NCBI GenBank assembly: GCA_965207535.1
Contig: CBDBMR010000013.1
Location: 124,001-188,000, forward strand
Reading direction: 5' to 3'
From: JAJDXO01 sp965207535
Lineage (GTDB): Bacteria; Pseudomonadota; Alphaproteobacteria; Rhodospirillales; UBA2165
DNA length: 64,000 bases
Both the position numbers and the translations under genes were made by a program. Numbering within the stretch: position 1 is the stretch's first letter; every line of letters starts with the position of its first letter. This document shows, piece after piece, positions 35,301 through 44,351 of this stretch. The notes below the pieces were generated by a model that saw only the letters and a program-made list of their open reading frames with translations, did no database searches and was not told the origin of the DNA.

Positions 35301-38300
35301 GCTGTTCCCGTCCGATCCCGGCTGGCTGAGCGACCACCGCGTGTTCGAGCGGGTCATCGCACCGGGCGCGCTCTACGGGGCCATGGCGGCTTCGCTTCCC
35401 CTCGCCCGCGACGGCGGGATGGCGGTCGTGGAAGACATGCAATTGCACAACCCGCTGCTCCTTCACGAGGACGACGGCGAGGAGGAAACGGGCCGCAGGA
35501 TCCAGGTCGTTCTCGGCGGCTCCGCGGACGAGGCCGCGGACCTCGTACGGATTTTCAGCAAGGGCCCGGACGAGGATGCGTGGACGCTGCACACCGAATG
35601 CCGGGCGCCGTCCGGCGCGGCGGCGCCGGGATCCGCCGAGCATGTGGACCTCGACGGCCTGAGGCGCGAGATGTCGGAGCGCGACGCGGCGACGCTTTAC
35701 GATGCCCGGGCGGCGACCGGAATCGATCTCGGCCCGAGCTTTCGCACCCTCGGCAAGATATGGACCCGTCCCGGCGAGGCCCTGGGAGAGGTGTCGTTGC
35801 CGGAGGCGCTCAGACCCGGCCGGCTGGATGTCCATCCCCTCGTGCTCGACGGGTGCTTCCAGGTCGTGGCCGCGGCGCGAATCCAGGGTTCGGCGGAAGA
35901 CGAGACCACCTATCTTCCCTTCGGCTGGAAGCGGCTGTGGCTGACGACGGGCGCGCTGCCCGAGCGGATCTTCTGCCACGTCCGCATGAGCGAAACAGCC
36001 AGCGCATCGAAAGATGGAGAGGGCGCGCCGGCGGAGGTCCTGACCGGAGAACTGCGCCTCTACGATCCCGACGGAACTCTGCTCGGAGGCCTCGACGGCT
36101 ACACGATCAAGCGCGCAACGCGCGCGGCGCTATTCGCGGCCGTCGAAGGGGTGAACGACCTGCTCTACGAGGTGGAGTGGCGCGAACGCCCCTTGATCCC
36201 GGCTATCGTTCCCGCCGATTTTCTTCCCGATCCCGCAACGGTTGCAGGCGGGCTCGCGCCGCTGGCCGATTATCTGGCGGAAGAGGGCGTTTCCCGCGAC
36301 GAGCGAACCGCGCTGCTGACGGATATGGAATGGTGGTCGCGCTCCCGCGCGCTCCGGACCCTGGAAGCGCTGGGTTGGCAGCGCACCGCGGGCGAGGTGG
36401 TGGAGCCGGAGGAGCTTCGCCAAAGGCTGGGCGTCATCGACGAACACAAGCGCGTGTTCCGCCGGTTGCTCGAGATGCTGGTCTGGTCCGGCGTGCTGGC
36501 CGAGGAAGGCGACGGCTTCGTCGTCAAGGTCGGCGACGGCGACCCGCTGCCGGGCGACTTGCCGCCGGATCCCGACGCGGTACAGGACTCGATGGGCGAA
36601 CGGCATCCGCACGGCATCACCGAGATCGGGTTGTTCGGGCGCTGCGGCGCCGCCTTGCCCGAGGTGCTTCAGGGCCGGCAGGATCCGCTCACCATGCTCT
36701 TCAGCAGCGGCTATCCGACCCCGGCCGATCTGTACTTGAAGGCGCCCATCGCGCTCGCGGCCAACCGGCTGCTGAGAGACGCGGTCCGGTCGCTGTTGGC
36801 CGGCTTGCCCGCCGACCGGCGCCTCAGGGTGATCGAGGTCGGCGCAGGCACGGGCTCGGCGACCGCGTCCGTGCTGCCGGAGCTTCCGGAAGGCCGGTTC
36901 GACTACATGTACACGGATATTTCGGCGGGATTCTTCGCCGAAGCGGAGTCGCGGTTCGGGGACGGCGGCGGAGGCATCGAATACCGGCCGCTGGACATAG
37001 AGAAGGATCCGGTCGAGCAGGGCTTCGACGCCCATGGTTACGACCTGTTGATCGCCTCCAACGTCCTGCACGCCACGGTTGATCTTTACGAAACGCTGGA
37101 TCATTGCCGACGGCTTCTCGCGCCGTCCGGAAAGCTGGTTGCGCTCGAGAACCTGCGCGGTGTGGGCTGGATGGACCTCACGTTCGGACAGTTGGACGGC
37201 TGGTGGAGATTTGCCGACGATTACCGGACGAATCATGCCCTGGCGAGTCCCGACGTGTGGCGGCGCGCCCTCGGCGACGCCGGATTCGAAGCGGCGGAAG
37301 TGCTGGGCTTGGATGCGGCGCTGCCCGACGAAAAGCCGGATCGCGGCGTGATCGTGGCGAGCGGCCCGGCGGAGGTGTCGGAGCCCGCGGGATCGTGGGT
37401 GCTCGTGGCCGATGACGGCGGCGTGGCGGAGGAACTTGCGAACGCGCTCGCGGCGCGCAACCAGACGGTTCTGCTGGCGGCCGATGAGGACGGGAACGGG
37501 CCGGGTGCGGCCGGCGCCGGTGTCTTCAGGGCAAGCGTCGGGTTCGAACGGCGCGAATCGTGGGACGCGCTGTTCAAGGAGCTGCCGGACGACATTCCGT
37601 TCAGCGGCGTCGTGCACCTTTTGGCGCTCGACGGGCGGGGCGCCGAGGCGAGCACCGCGGAAATCGCCGAAGATACGACACGCGCCGGGGCGAGCGCGCT
37701 GGCGATGGTCCAGGGCCTGGCCGACTCCGATTTGGTCCCCTCAAAGGGCGTGTGGTTCGTCACACGGGGCGCGCAGGTGCTGGAGCGGGAGGCTCCCGGA
37801 GCGCTTGCCGGGGCATCGCTTTGGGGCTTCGGCAAGGCGGTGGCCCGCGAGGCGGTTCACCTGCAGCCGAGGATGATCGACCTGGACCCGACCCATTCGG
37901 CGGCCGCGCCCGATCTCGCCGACGACCTGATGTATCCCGACCCCGAAGACCACATCGCCTACCGTCAGGGAAGCCGCCGGGTCGCCCGGCTGGTCCGGGC
38001 GGGCGACGGCCCGGAGCGCCTGGAGCTGCCGGATGACACGGATTGGGTACTGGCGCCGGACCCGGCGGGTGTGTTCGACAAACCCTGCGTGACGCAGCTG
38101 CCCGCACGGCCGCTCGAACCGCGGGAAGTTCGTGTTGCCGTCGAGGCTGCCGGGCTCAACTTCTGGGATGTGTTCCGTTCGCTCGGCTTCATGGAGGAAG
38201 GAAATCTGGGCCGGGAGATGTCCGGCCGCATCGTCGGCGTGGGGTCGGATGTATCGAACGTCGCCGTCGGCGATCGGGTGGTTGGCCTGGGCTTCGGCGC

Positions 38301-41300
38301 GTTCGCGCGGGAGATGAACACACACGAGGAACTGGTGGCGGCCGCGCCCCCGGGCATTTCGGCGACCGGTCTTGCCACGATACCGAGTGCATTCGTGTCC
38401 GCGGCGTTGTCATTCGAGTTTTCGGGCCTTACGGCGGACGACCGGGTGCTGGTCCACGCCGGCGCCGGCGGCGTGGGCCTCGCGGCGATACAGTTGGTAC
38501 AGGCCGCCGGCGCGGAGGTCTTCGCGACCGCGAGCGCGCCCAAGCAGGCCTATCTGCGCTCGCTCGGCGTCGAGCATGTATTCGACAGCCGCTCGACCGC
38601 GTTCGGCCAGGAGATTCTCGACGTCACGGACGGCGCGGGCGTTACGGTGGTTTTGAACAGCCTGACGAGCGAGGGATTCATCGATGCAAGCCTGTCCTGC
38701 CTCGCCGAGGGGGGCCGATTCGTCGAAATGGCCCGGCGGGATATCCTGAGCGAAGAGGAAATGGCTGCGGTGCGGCCGGACGTGGCCTACGCCATTCTGG
38801 AACTGGATGTCCTCAAGAAAACCGACCCAGAGTGGGTTGGCCGGGTCCTCAGAAACGTGATGGAACGCGTATCGGAGGGTGAACTCAAACCGATCGTCCA
38901 CAGCCGATGGCCGCTCGCCGAAGCAGGCGCCGCGCTGGGGTTCATGCGGTCCGGACGGCACATGGGGAAAATCGTGGTCGCCGAGCCGCCGCTCGCAGCA
39001 GGCCGTCTGCGGCAGGACCGGACCTACCTCGTGACCGGCGGTCTCGGCGGAATCGGCCTCGCCGTGGCAACTTGGCTCACCGATTGCGGCGCGGGAACGA
39101 TCGTGCTGAACGGCCGGCGCCCACCCGACGAGGATGCCGAGGAGACGATCCGCGCGCTCAAGGAGCGCGGCGCGACGATCCGGGTGGAACTCGCCGATGT
39201 ATCCGACTCCGCTGCGGTCGACGAGATGCTGTCCCGAATGGACAGGGAGCTGCCGCCGCTGGCGGGCGTCATCCACAGCGTGGGCGTCCTGTCGGATGGC
39301 GCGCTGACGAATCAGACCTGGGACCGGTTCGAGACGGTGCTCTGGCCGAAGATGCTGGGGGCCTGGCAACTGCACCGCGCAACGGCGGACCGCGATCTCG
39401 ATCTTTTCGTCCTATTTTCCAGCCGTGTCGGCGTTATGGGAAATCCGGGACAGGCGAACCACGCTTCCGCCAATGCGTTCCTCGACCAGCTTGCCGGCTA
39501 CCGCCGGGCTCTCGGGCTTCCCGGTCAGGCCATCGCCTGGGGCGCCTGGTCGGAAATCGGCGAAGCGGCGGAGCAAAAGGATCGCATCGAGCGGCAACGA
39601 TCGGCCCTTGGCGGGCGCTGGTTCACGCCGCGGCAGGGAATACGCGCGATGGAAAAGCTCCTCCGCCAGGACATCACAAACTCGGTGGTGATGGCCATGG
39701 ACTGGTCGGTGTTCGAGGAGGCATTCGAAGACCGCCCGCCCTTCCTGGAGGATCTGTTCGTCGGCGCGGCGGACGAGGAGGCCGGTTCTTCCTCGTCGGA
39801 AGACCTGCTCTCGCAACTCGGCGCGACCCCTGCGGCGGGACGCGAGGACCTGCTGGTATCCTTCCTGCAAGGAGAGGTCCAGGCTGTCCTGAGGCTGCCA
39901 TCCGAGCCGGCGTCCACGGTCGGATTCTTCGATTTGGGGATGGATTCCCTGATGGCGGTCGAACTGCGTAATCGCCTGAACCGCGCCTTCGCGGATACAT
40001 ATTCCGCACCGAATACCCTGGTGTTCGACTACCCGACCATCGCCGATCTCGCACGGCATCTGGTGGACGCGCTGGGCGAGCCCGAGGCAGCCCCCAAGGC
40101 GGCCCCGGAGACCAGCCCGGCGCCGGCCCCGGAGGCCAAGCCGGCACCAACCCCGGAGACCAGACCGGCACCGGCCCCGAAGATCAGCCCGGTACGGGCT
40201 CCGGAGCCCAGCCCGGTACCGGCCGCCGAAGCCGTGTCCGGGCCAGTCCCGAAAGCCAGCCCGCAACCGCCGGCCCCGCAGCCTGTGCCGCAACCGACGG
40301 CCCCGCAAGCACCAGCGCCGCAAGCGGTCGAAGGGCGCCGGGACGATGGAATCGCGATCGTCGGCATGGCGTGCCGGTTCCCCGGCGCACCGGACATCGC
40401 GGCATTCTGGCGCCAGCTCGAATCCGGCAGCGATGCGGTGACGAACGGGCGGCAGGACAACGGGTCGTGGACCGGGGTCGCGGGCGACCCCGCGGTCGAG
40501 GACGACATTTGGGAGCGGGGCGGGTTCGTCGACGGGATCGACCGCTTCGATGCCGGTTTCTTCGGCATGACGCCGATCGGCGCGAGGATGACGGACCCGC
40601 AGCAGCGCCTTCTTCTGGAGACAAGCTGGCGGGCGCTCGAGGACGCGGGGATCGATCCGGATAACCTGAGGGGCAGCCGCACAGGGGTGTATGCGGGGAT
40701 CGCGCCGAGCGAATACCGCGATCTCATGACCGCCGGCGGCGACGGCCTTAACTATATCGGGACCGCAAGCAGCATGGCGGTCGGCGGCGTCGCGTTCCAG
40801 TTGGGCCTCACGGGGCCGGCGATTCCGGTGATGATGAACTGCGCGGCATCGCTGGTCACGGTGCAGCAGGCGGTCTCCGGCCTCAAGGACGGTGCGGTGG
40901 ACCTGGCCCTGGTCGGCGGCGTGAGCGCGGTTCTCTCGCCGGGGCTGACCAGGGAGATGGCGGCGCTGGGGATGCTGTCACAGCAGGGGCGCTGCAAGAC
41001 CTTCGACGCCGCGGCGGACGGCTTCGTGCGCGGCGAGGGCTGCGGCATGGTCGTCCTGAAGCGGCTGGCGGAGGCCGAGGCCGACGGCGACCGCATCTGG
41101 GCGGTCGTCCGGGGCGCGGCGGTCAACCAGAACGGGGCGGCGGCGGGGCCGACCGTGCCGAACGGCCCGGCCCAGGAGCGGGTGATCGAGGACGCGCTGG
41201 CGCAAGCGGGCGTTCAACCGTCGGACGTCGATTACCTGGAGGCGCACGGCGGGGCCTCGGAACTAGGCGACCCGATCGAGGTACAGGCCGCTGCGGCGGT

Positions 41301-42843
41301 CTATGGCAGGGAGCGGGACGGCGAACGGCCGCTGCTCATCGGTTCGGTCAAGACCAATATCGGCCACCTGGAATCGGCGGCCGGGGTCGCCGCGCTGATC
41401 AAGGTCGTCCTGGCCATGCGCCACGGCCTGATCCCGAAACACCTGCATTTCCACGACCCCAACCCGTATCTGGACTGGGACCGGCTGCCGGTGCGCGTGG
41501 TGTCGGAAGCGACGGACTGGCCCTCCGCGCCGGACCGGCCGCCGCTCGCCGGGGTCAGCGCCTTCGGGATGTCGGGCGCCAACGCGCATGTGGTCGTGGA
41601 GGGCTACGGCAATCCGGGCGACGGGCCGCCCGGCCCGGAGGGCGTCCCGCTGCCGGTCGCCGTCCCGCTGCCGGGCGGCGGCGCGGCGCCGCAACCGGGC
41701 GAGGGCCTTGCCGCACGCGAAACGCGGCTTCTGCCGCTTTCCGGCAAATCCGCGCAGTCGCTCCGGAAGCTGGCGGAGCGGTATCTCGTCTGGCTCGACG
41801 AACAGGAACGGTTGCTTGCGGGAGACGGTGCCGCGTCCGGTCCGGCCCTCTCGGACATGGCGTGGACCGCCGGCACCGGGCGAAGCCACTTCCCTCATCG
41901 CGCGGCCGTGCCGTTCGAGGATTGCGAGTCGCTTCGCGAGGGCCTGCAGGCGCTCGCGGCGGCGGAGGCCGATTCCGGCCCCGTCACGCCGGCGAAGATC
42001 GCCTTCGCCTACGCCGGCCTCGGCAACGGCCGAACCGGGATGGCCGAAGCGCTGTATGCGAGCGAGCCGGCGGTGCGGACGGTTCTCGACCGCTGCGAGG
42101 AGGTGTTTGGCGAAATACGGGGCGCCTCACTGCTGGACAACCTGTTCGGGCGGGAAGGTTCCGCGGCAAACCCGGACGATCCTCGGTGGTCGCGGCCGGC
42201 GGCCTACGCATTCGAATGCGCGCTTACCGCGCTATGGTCGAGCGTCGGCGTACGGCCGGGGGCGGCGCTCGGGCTCGGGGCGGGGGCGCTTGCGGCCGCC
42301 CAGGCCGCCGGCGTGTTCAGCCTGGAGGACGGCCTGCGCCTGGCCGCAACCCCGGACGATCCCGACGCGGCACCGGACGACATCGCGCTGGGCGAGCCGA
42401 CGTTGACTCTCGTCGATGCCGTGTCGGGGCTCGCCGTATCGCCCGACGATGTCCGGGACGCGGCCTATTGGCGCCGGCAGGCGGCGGGAGGGCCCGACTC
42501 CGTCGAGAGCAGCGCCGCAACGCTGGCGGCGGCGGGTATCGGCGCGGTTATCGAGATCGGTCCGGACACGGCGATGGGGACGAAGCTGACCGCGGCGTGG
42601 CCGGATACGGCCGGGAACGCCGCCGCCCCGGCCGTCCTGTCAAGCCTTGGGCGCCCGCCGGATGGCGAAGCGACGCCCGAGGCACAGCCGAACGGAGGGC
42701 CGAATGGCGGCTTCGCGGGCGCGGTCGCCGGGGCCTACGAGGCAGGGCTCGCGGTGTCCTTCGCCGGACTCTTCGCGGGTGAAACCCGCCGCCGGGTGTC
42801 GCTGCCGGACTATCCGTTCGAACGCACCCGTTATTGGATCTGA
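32359..42843 (+). CDS. Reducing type I polyketide synthase, KS-AT-DH-CMT-KRpsi-ER-KR-ACP-KS-AT0
   Basis: 3494 residues. ATG 32359 is preceded by GGAGGAA at 32342-32348. Module 1: KS (about 30-460; Cys204, His339, His379), AT (about 595-890; GHSVGE with Ser686, AFHS with His792, the malonyl-type pattern), DH (His993, Asp1164 in DGCFQ), C-methyltransferase (EVGAGTGS near 1490), KR structural subdomain (about 1675-1910), ER (about 1917-2200; GAGGVG), KR (GGLGGIG near 2226, Ser2355) and ACP (Ser2530 in GMDSLM). In the KR the tyrosine position is His2368 (GQANH). A Pro/Ala linker (about 2575-2658) leads to a second KS (Cys2828, His2963, His3003, but HGTGT reads HGGAS) and a shortened AT whose GHS is GLG (residue 3307), then the chain ends at RYWI with no ACP. 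Product likely a methyl-branched reduced chain. Confidence 0.92.
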   Translation: MMDQDVSRETSGAPSIEPDEREGAPAGRGEPIAIVGMACKFPGAPDIPAFWRLLEEGGNAVSEGVPSSGPDRLQDLFSNLDNLPGACRYCAYVDEIDLFDAGFFRISPVEAELLDPQQRMMLEVSWQALEDAGIDPDRLKESRTGVYSGISNDEYRMLVVDSLRTSEAAESLYALSGTNLNGTSGRVSFVLGLRGPAKAVDAACASALVSVHDAVADLQQGKADLAIAGGVQAILSSRVFELRAEAMMLSPDGQCKTFDESADGYVRGEGCGVVVLKRLKEAERDGDRIWAVIRGAAVNHGGASVGLTVPNEPALEEVIETAMSDAGVSASEVDYLEAHGTGTAVGDPIEINAVARVFGKDRSPDRPLLVGSVKTNIGHLESAAGIAGLIKAALVMQRGVVPKHLHFHDPDPSLDWDRLPLRVTSSMTDLPDRNGRPRLAGVNSFGISGTNAHIVVEEYVAADAAPYGPQTDAGAGRVVEAPLPAAAESLGHDEQQFTPRETRVLPLSGKSEHALCELAERYRSWLDERVGASPGETAAIEPLLSDMAWTAGVGRAHFDRRAGLVFNDAEELRDGLAALAGAGSEAASRAPAKVAFAYTGQGSQWAGMGRDLYECEPVARAVFDRCEEVFVEERGASLLDAMFGRAEDVDLTDTAWEQPALYALECALTALWASVGVRPAAVMGHSVGEIAAAQAAGVFSLEDGMRFADARGTLLSETPAGAMAAVFAPPEQVASAVDAHNAESAGAAVNISADNGAHQVVSGPVEGIETVMKSFEAEGVRVRRLNTQKAFHSALVEPALDALEASLKDAAIAAPELTLVSNVTGRAVEDGELLDGAYWRRHAREAVAFASGAGTLAEMGVDLILELGPRPVLAPMAASAWPDSAPAPAVLSSIFPPEGDAPGNPGGFAQAVAAAYEAGLPIRFEGLFAGEVRRRVSVPGYPFQRERYWLPAPKRPRSSAGLPLLGVRRESAGGEVTYESELFPSDPGWLSDHRVFERVIAPGALYGAMAASLPLARDGGMAVVEDMQLHNPLLLHEDDGEEETGRRIQVVLGGSADEAADLVRIFSKGPDEDAWTLHTECRAPSGAAAPGSAEHVDLDGLRREMSERDAATLYDARAATGIDLGPSFRTLGKIWTRPGEALGEVSLPEALRPGRLDVHPLVLDGCFQVVAAARIQGSAEDETTYLPFGWKRLWLTTGALPERIFCHVRMSETASASKDGEGAPAEVLTGELRLYDPDGTLLGGLDGYTIKRATRAALFAAVEGVNDLLYEVEWRERPLIPAIVPADFLPDPATVAGGLAPLADYLAEEGVSRDERTALLTDMEWWSRSRALRTLEALGWQRTAGEVVEPEELRQRLGVIDEHKRVFRRLLEMLVWSGVLAEEGDGFVVKVGDGDPLPGDLPPDPDAVQDSMGERHPHGITEIGLFGRCGAALPEVLQGRQDPLTMLFSSGYPTPADLYLKAPIALAANRLLRDAVRSLLAGLPADRRLRVIEVGAGTGSATASVLPELPEGRFDYMYTDISAGFFAEAESRFGDGGGGIEYRPLDIEKDPVEQGFDAHGYDLLIASNVLHATVDLYETLDHCRRLLAPSGKLVALENLRGVGWMDLTFGQLDGWWRFADDYRTNHALASPDVWRRALGDAGFEAAEVLGLDAALPDEKPDRGVIVASGPAEVSEPAGSWVLVADDGGVAEELANALAARNQTVLLAADEDGNGPGAAGAGVFRASVGFERRESWDALFKELPDDIPFSGVVHLLALDGRGAEASTAEIAEDTTRAGASALAMVQGLADSDLVPSKGVWFVTRGAQVLEREAPGALAGASLWGFGKAVAREAVHLQPRMIDLDPTHSAAAPDLADDLMYPDPEDHIAYRQGSRRVARLVRAGDGPERLELPDDTDWVLAPDPAGVFDKPCVTQLPARPLEPREVRVAVEAAGLNFWDVFRSLGFMEEGNLGREMSGRIVGVGSDVSNVAVGDRVVGLGFGAFAREMNTHEELVAAAPPGISATGLATIPSAFVSAALSFEFSGLTADDRVLVHAGAGGVGLAAIQLVQAAGAEVFATASAPKQAYLRSLGVEHVFDSRSTAFGQEILDVTDGAGVTVVLNSLTSEGFIDASLSCLAEGGRFVEMARRDILSEEEMAAVRPDVAYAILELDVLKKTDPEWVGRVLRNVMERVSEGELKPIVHSRWPLAEAGAALGFMRSGRHMGKIVVAEPPLAAGRLRQDRTYLVTGGLGGIGLAVATWLTDCGAGTIVLNGRRPPDEDAEETIRALKERGATIRVELADVSDSAAVDEMLSRMDRELPPLAGVIHSVGVLSDGALTNQTWDRFETVLWPKMLGAWQLHRATADRDLDLFVLFSSRVGVMGNPGQANHASANAFLDQLAGYRRALGLPGQAIAWGAWSEIGEAAEQKDRIERQRSALGGRWFTPRQGIRAMEKLLRQDITNSVVMAMDWSVFEEAFEDRPPFLEDLFVGAADEEAGSSSSEDLLSQLGATPAAGREDLLVSFLQGEVQAVLRLPSEPASTVGFFDLGMDSLMAVELRNRLNRAFADTYSAPNTLVFDYPTIADLARHLVDALGEPEAAPKAAPETSPAPAPEAKPAPTPETRPAPAPKISPVRAPEPSPVPAAEAVSGPVPKASPQPPAPQPVPQPTAPQAPAPQAVEGRRDDGIAIVGMACRFPGAPDIAAFWRQLESGSDAVTNGRQDNGSWTGVAGDPAVEDDIWERGGFVDGIDRFDAGFFGMTPIGARMTDPQQRLLLETSWRALEDAGIDPDNLRGSRTGVYAGIAPSEYRDLMTAGGDGLNYIGTASSMAVGGVAFQLGLTGPAIPVMMNCAASLVTVQQAVSGLKDGAVDLALVGGVSAVLSPGLTREMAALGMLSQQGRCKTFDAAADGFVRGEGCGMVVLKRLAEAEADGDRIWAVVRGAAVNQNGAAAGPTVPNGPAQERVIEDALAQAGVQPSDVDYLEAHGGASELGDPIEVQAAAAVYGRERDGERPLLIGSVKTNIGHLESAAGVAALIKVVLAMRHGLIPKHLHFHDPNPYLDWDRLPVRVVSEATDWPSAPDRPPLAGVSAFGMSGANAHVVVEGYGNPGDGPPGPEGVPLPVAVPLPGGGAAPQPGEGLAARETRLLPLSGKSAQSLRKLAERYLVWLDEQERLLAGDGAASGPALSDMAWTAGTGRSHFPHRAAVPFEDCESLREGLQALAAAEADSGPVTPAKIAFAYAGLGNGRTGMAEALYASEPAVRTVLDRCEEVFGEIRGASLLDNLFGREGSAANPDDPRWSRPAAYAFECALTALWSSVGVRPGAALGLGAGALAAAQAAGVFSLEDGLRLAATPDDPDAAPDDIALGEPTLTLVDAVSGLAVSPDDVRDAAYWRRQAAGGPDSVESSAATLAAAGIGAVIEIGPDTAMGTKLTAAWPDTAGNAAAPAVLSSLGRPPDGEATPEAQPNGGPNGGFAGAVAGAYEAGLAVSFAGLFAGETRRRVSLPDYPFERTRYWI
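32373..32388. promoter_or_regulatory. parS-like site (ParB binding) in the PKS 5' coding region
   Basis: CGTTTCACGTGAAACA matches the widely conserved chromosomal parS palindrome TGTTTCACGTGAAACA at 15 of 16 positions; the inner 14 bases are perfectly symmetric. The site is coding and gives residues VSRET just after the start of the synthase. ParB-parS normally marks the origin region of a chromosome or a large plasmid. A chance match to the perfect 14-base palindrome is unlikely in one window. Confidence 0.6.
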
Positions 42844-42871
42844 TCCACGAACGGCGGGACGCAGCGCCGGG

Positions 42872-43771
42872 CTAAACCAGGTCGCTGCTGTCGAGAAATT
42901 CGCGGAGGGCAGCCGCGCATTCCTCCGGCTTTTCGAGTTGGAGAAAGTGCGTCGTCTCGGGAATGAAATCGTAGTCCACCTTCAGGACTTCACTGAATTC
43001 GAAGCTCGGCAGATAGGACCACGGCATGGTCGGATCGGCTCCGATGACCTTGATCGGATAGGAAAGCAGGCCCAGATCGATGAGGGGAAAGAAACTCCGC
43101 GCATAGTATGCGAGTTGCGCCTCGAATTCGCGCGGGCATCGAAGCTCGTACCCCTCCCCGTTCGGCGTCTCCCGGAGAATCGTTTGCGCCATGAGTTCCC
43201 GGACGCCGGGAACGACGCGCTTGTAGGCCGGGACGTAGCCAAGAAATTCGGAGAATTCCTCTCTCGTCTTGAACCGGTGCCCCCGCCGCCGGATCCTGTC
43301 GGCCGCCTCCTCGGCGGCCGCATGAAGCTCCTCCAGACTGGCACCGGGCTTACACAGAGGCGGATCGAACAGGACCAGCGCGGAATAGGGCTCCGAGAAC
43401 GACATAAGCGGGACAATCGTGGAAAGGGAATGAAAGACGCCGACCGTCAACTTGTTCCCGTAGACCTTGCCGATGGTTTCGAGCATCAGGTCGTGATCGT
43501 GAATCAGGGTCGGAAAATTGTGGTTACTGGAACTGCCGACGCTGTTCCAGCCATGGTTTCTGATGTCGTAGACGATCAACTCATAATCGTCTGCGAACAA
43601 GGACCAAAAGGGATAATAGAGATCGACCGCAAGGCCGTTGCCGTGGCTCATAACCAGCCGCGGGCCCGATGGATTGCCGTGCTGCCGCAAGGTGGTGACG
43701 GTGCCGTCGACGAGATGTACGTCGTATACCGAAAGCGGCTCGGGTATTTCCCACACGACTTCTGCTGTCAT
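42872..43771 (-). CDS. Alpha/beta hydrolase, possible polyketide release enzyme
   Basis: 299 residues with the hydrolase fold: oxyanion-type SHGNGLAVD near residue 43, DIRNHGWN, and the nucleophile elbow as VGVFHSLSTI near 112. The usual G-x-S-x-G is changed to F-H-S-L-S, keeping the serine but losing both glycines. A late HFLQ (ETTHFLQL) provides the catalytic histidine. It is convergent with the synthase, 29 bases from its stop, and upstream of it on the same strand lies the ACP gene. Because the synthase has no thioesterase, this enzyme is a candidate for chain release or editing, although an unrelated esterase cannot be excluded. Confidence 0.75.
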   Translation of the reverse strand: MTAEVVWEIPEPLSVYDVHLVDGTVTTLRQHGNPSGPRLVMSHGNGLAVDLYYPFWSLFADDYELIVYDIRNHGWNSVGSSSNHNFPTLIHDHDLMLETIGKVYGNKLTVGVFHSLSTIVPLMSFSEPYSALVLFDPPLCKPGASLEELHAAAEEAADRIRRRGHRFKTREEFSEFLGYVPAYKRVVPGVRELMAQTILRETPNGEGYELRCPREFEAQLAYYARSFFPLIDLGLLSYPIKVIGADPTMPWSYLPSFEFSEVLKVDYDFIPETTHFLQLEKPEECAAALREFLDSSDLV

Positions 43772-43923
43772 GGCAGAAAGACCGGTTTCCCCGGGGCGTC
43801 ACTCTTCGATCGGGAGCGGACATCGGCGATATCGAAAGCCGTCCCGCGCGGGGAACCCGGCCGCCTCCATTTACTCTCCGTCAGGGAAGATCGCGACAAA
43901 TTCCCTCGACTGACGGGGCGCAA

Positions 43924-44154
43924 TTAGCCTGCGTTTGCGTCGATATAGTCCGCAAGCAGACGCAGGGTCTTGAACTGCAGGCATTCCTCGGCCTGCAGCG
44001 AGAGGTTGTACGCGCCGTTGACTTCCTTGAAGAACGCGACCGCATCCACCGAGGACACGCCGGCATCGGCCAGCTGGGCGTTGAAATCCGGATCGGGACC
44101 GAGGCCCAGATGCTGGTTGGCAAGCTCTTTGAGACGATCTTCTGTAGATGACAT
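43924..44154 (-). CDS. Acyl carrier protein
   Basis: 76 residues from ATG 44154 (GGAAGAAG upstream). The phosphopantetheine site is AGVSSVDAVAFFKEV; the serine in SS-V-D takes the place of the canonical DSL (here SSV). Helical and acidic like other carrier proteins. It lies between the phosphopantetheinyl transferase and the alpha/beta hydrolase on the same strand and opposite to the synthase, so it may replace the ACP missing after the second KS. The unusual SSV motif makes carrier function likely rather than certain. Confidence 0.8.
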   Translation of the reverse strand: MSSTEDRLKELANQHLGLGPDPDFNAQLADAGVSSVDAVAFFKEVNGAYNLSLQAEECLQFKTLRLLADYIDANAG

Positions 44155-44351
44155 GGGCACTTCTTCCTTCAATCATGTTCGGCCGACCGGCACGGAAAGC
44201 GCCGCATCGAACCGGATGGGAAAAACGGGACGCAACTCCCAGGACATGCGCGGGGCCGAGCCCCGCAACGATTAAGCGACAAAATTATGGTGCAGCATTC
44301 CGGCGATGGCAACCCCGTTTGTCGGACGCGCCGGGCCTACCCCGGATTGAA

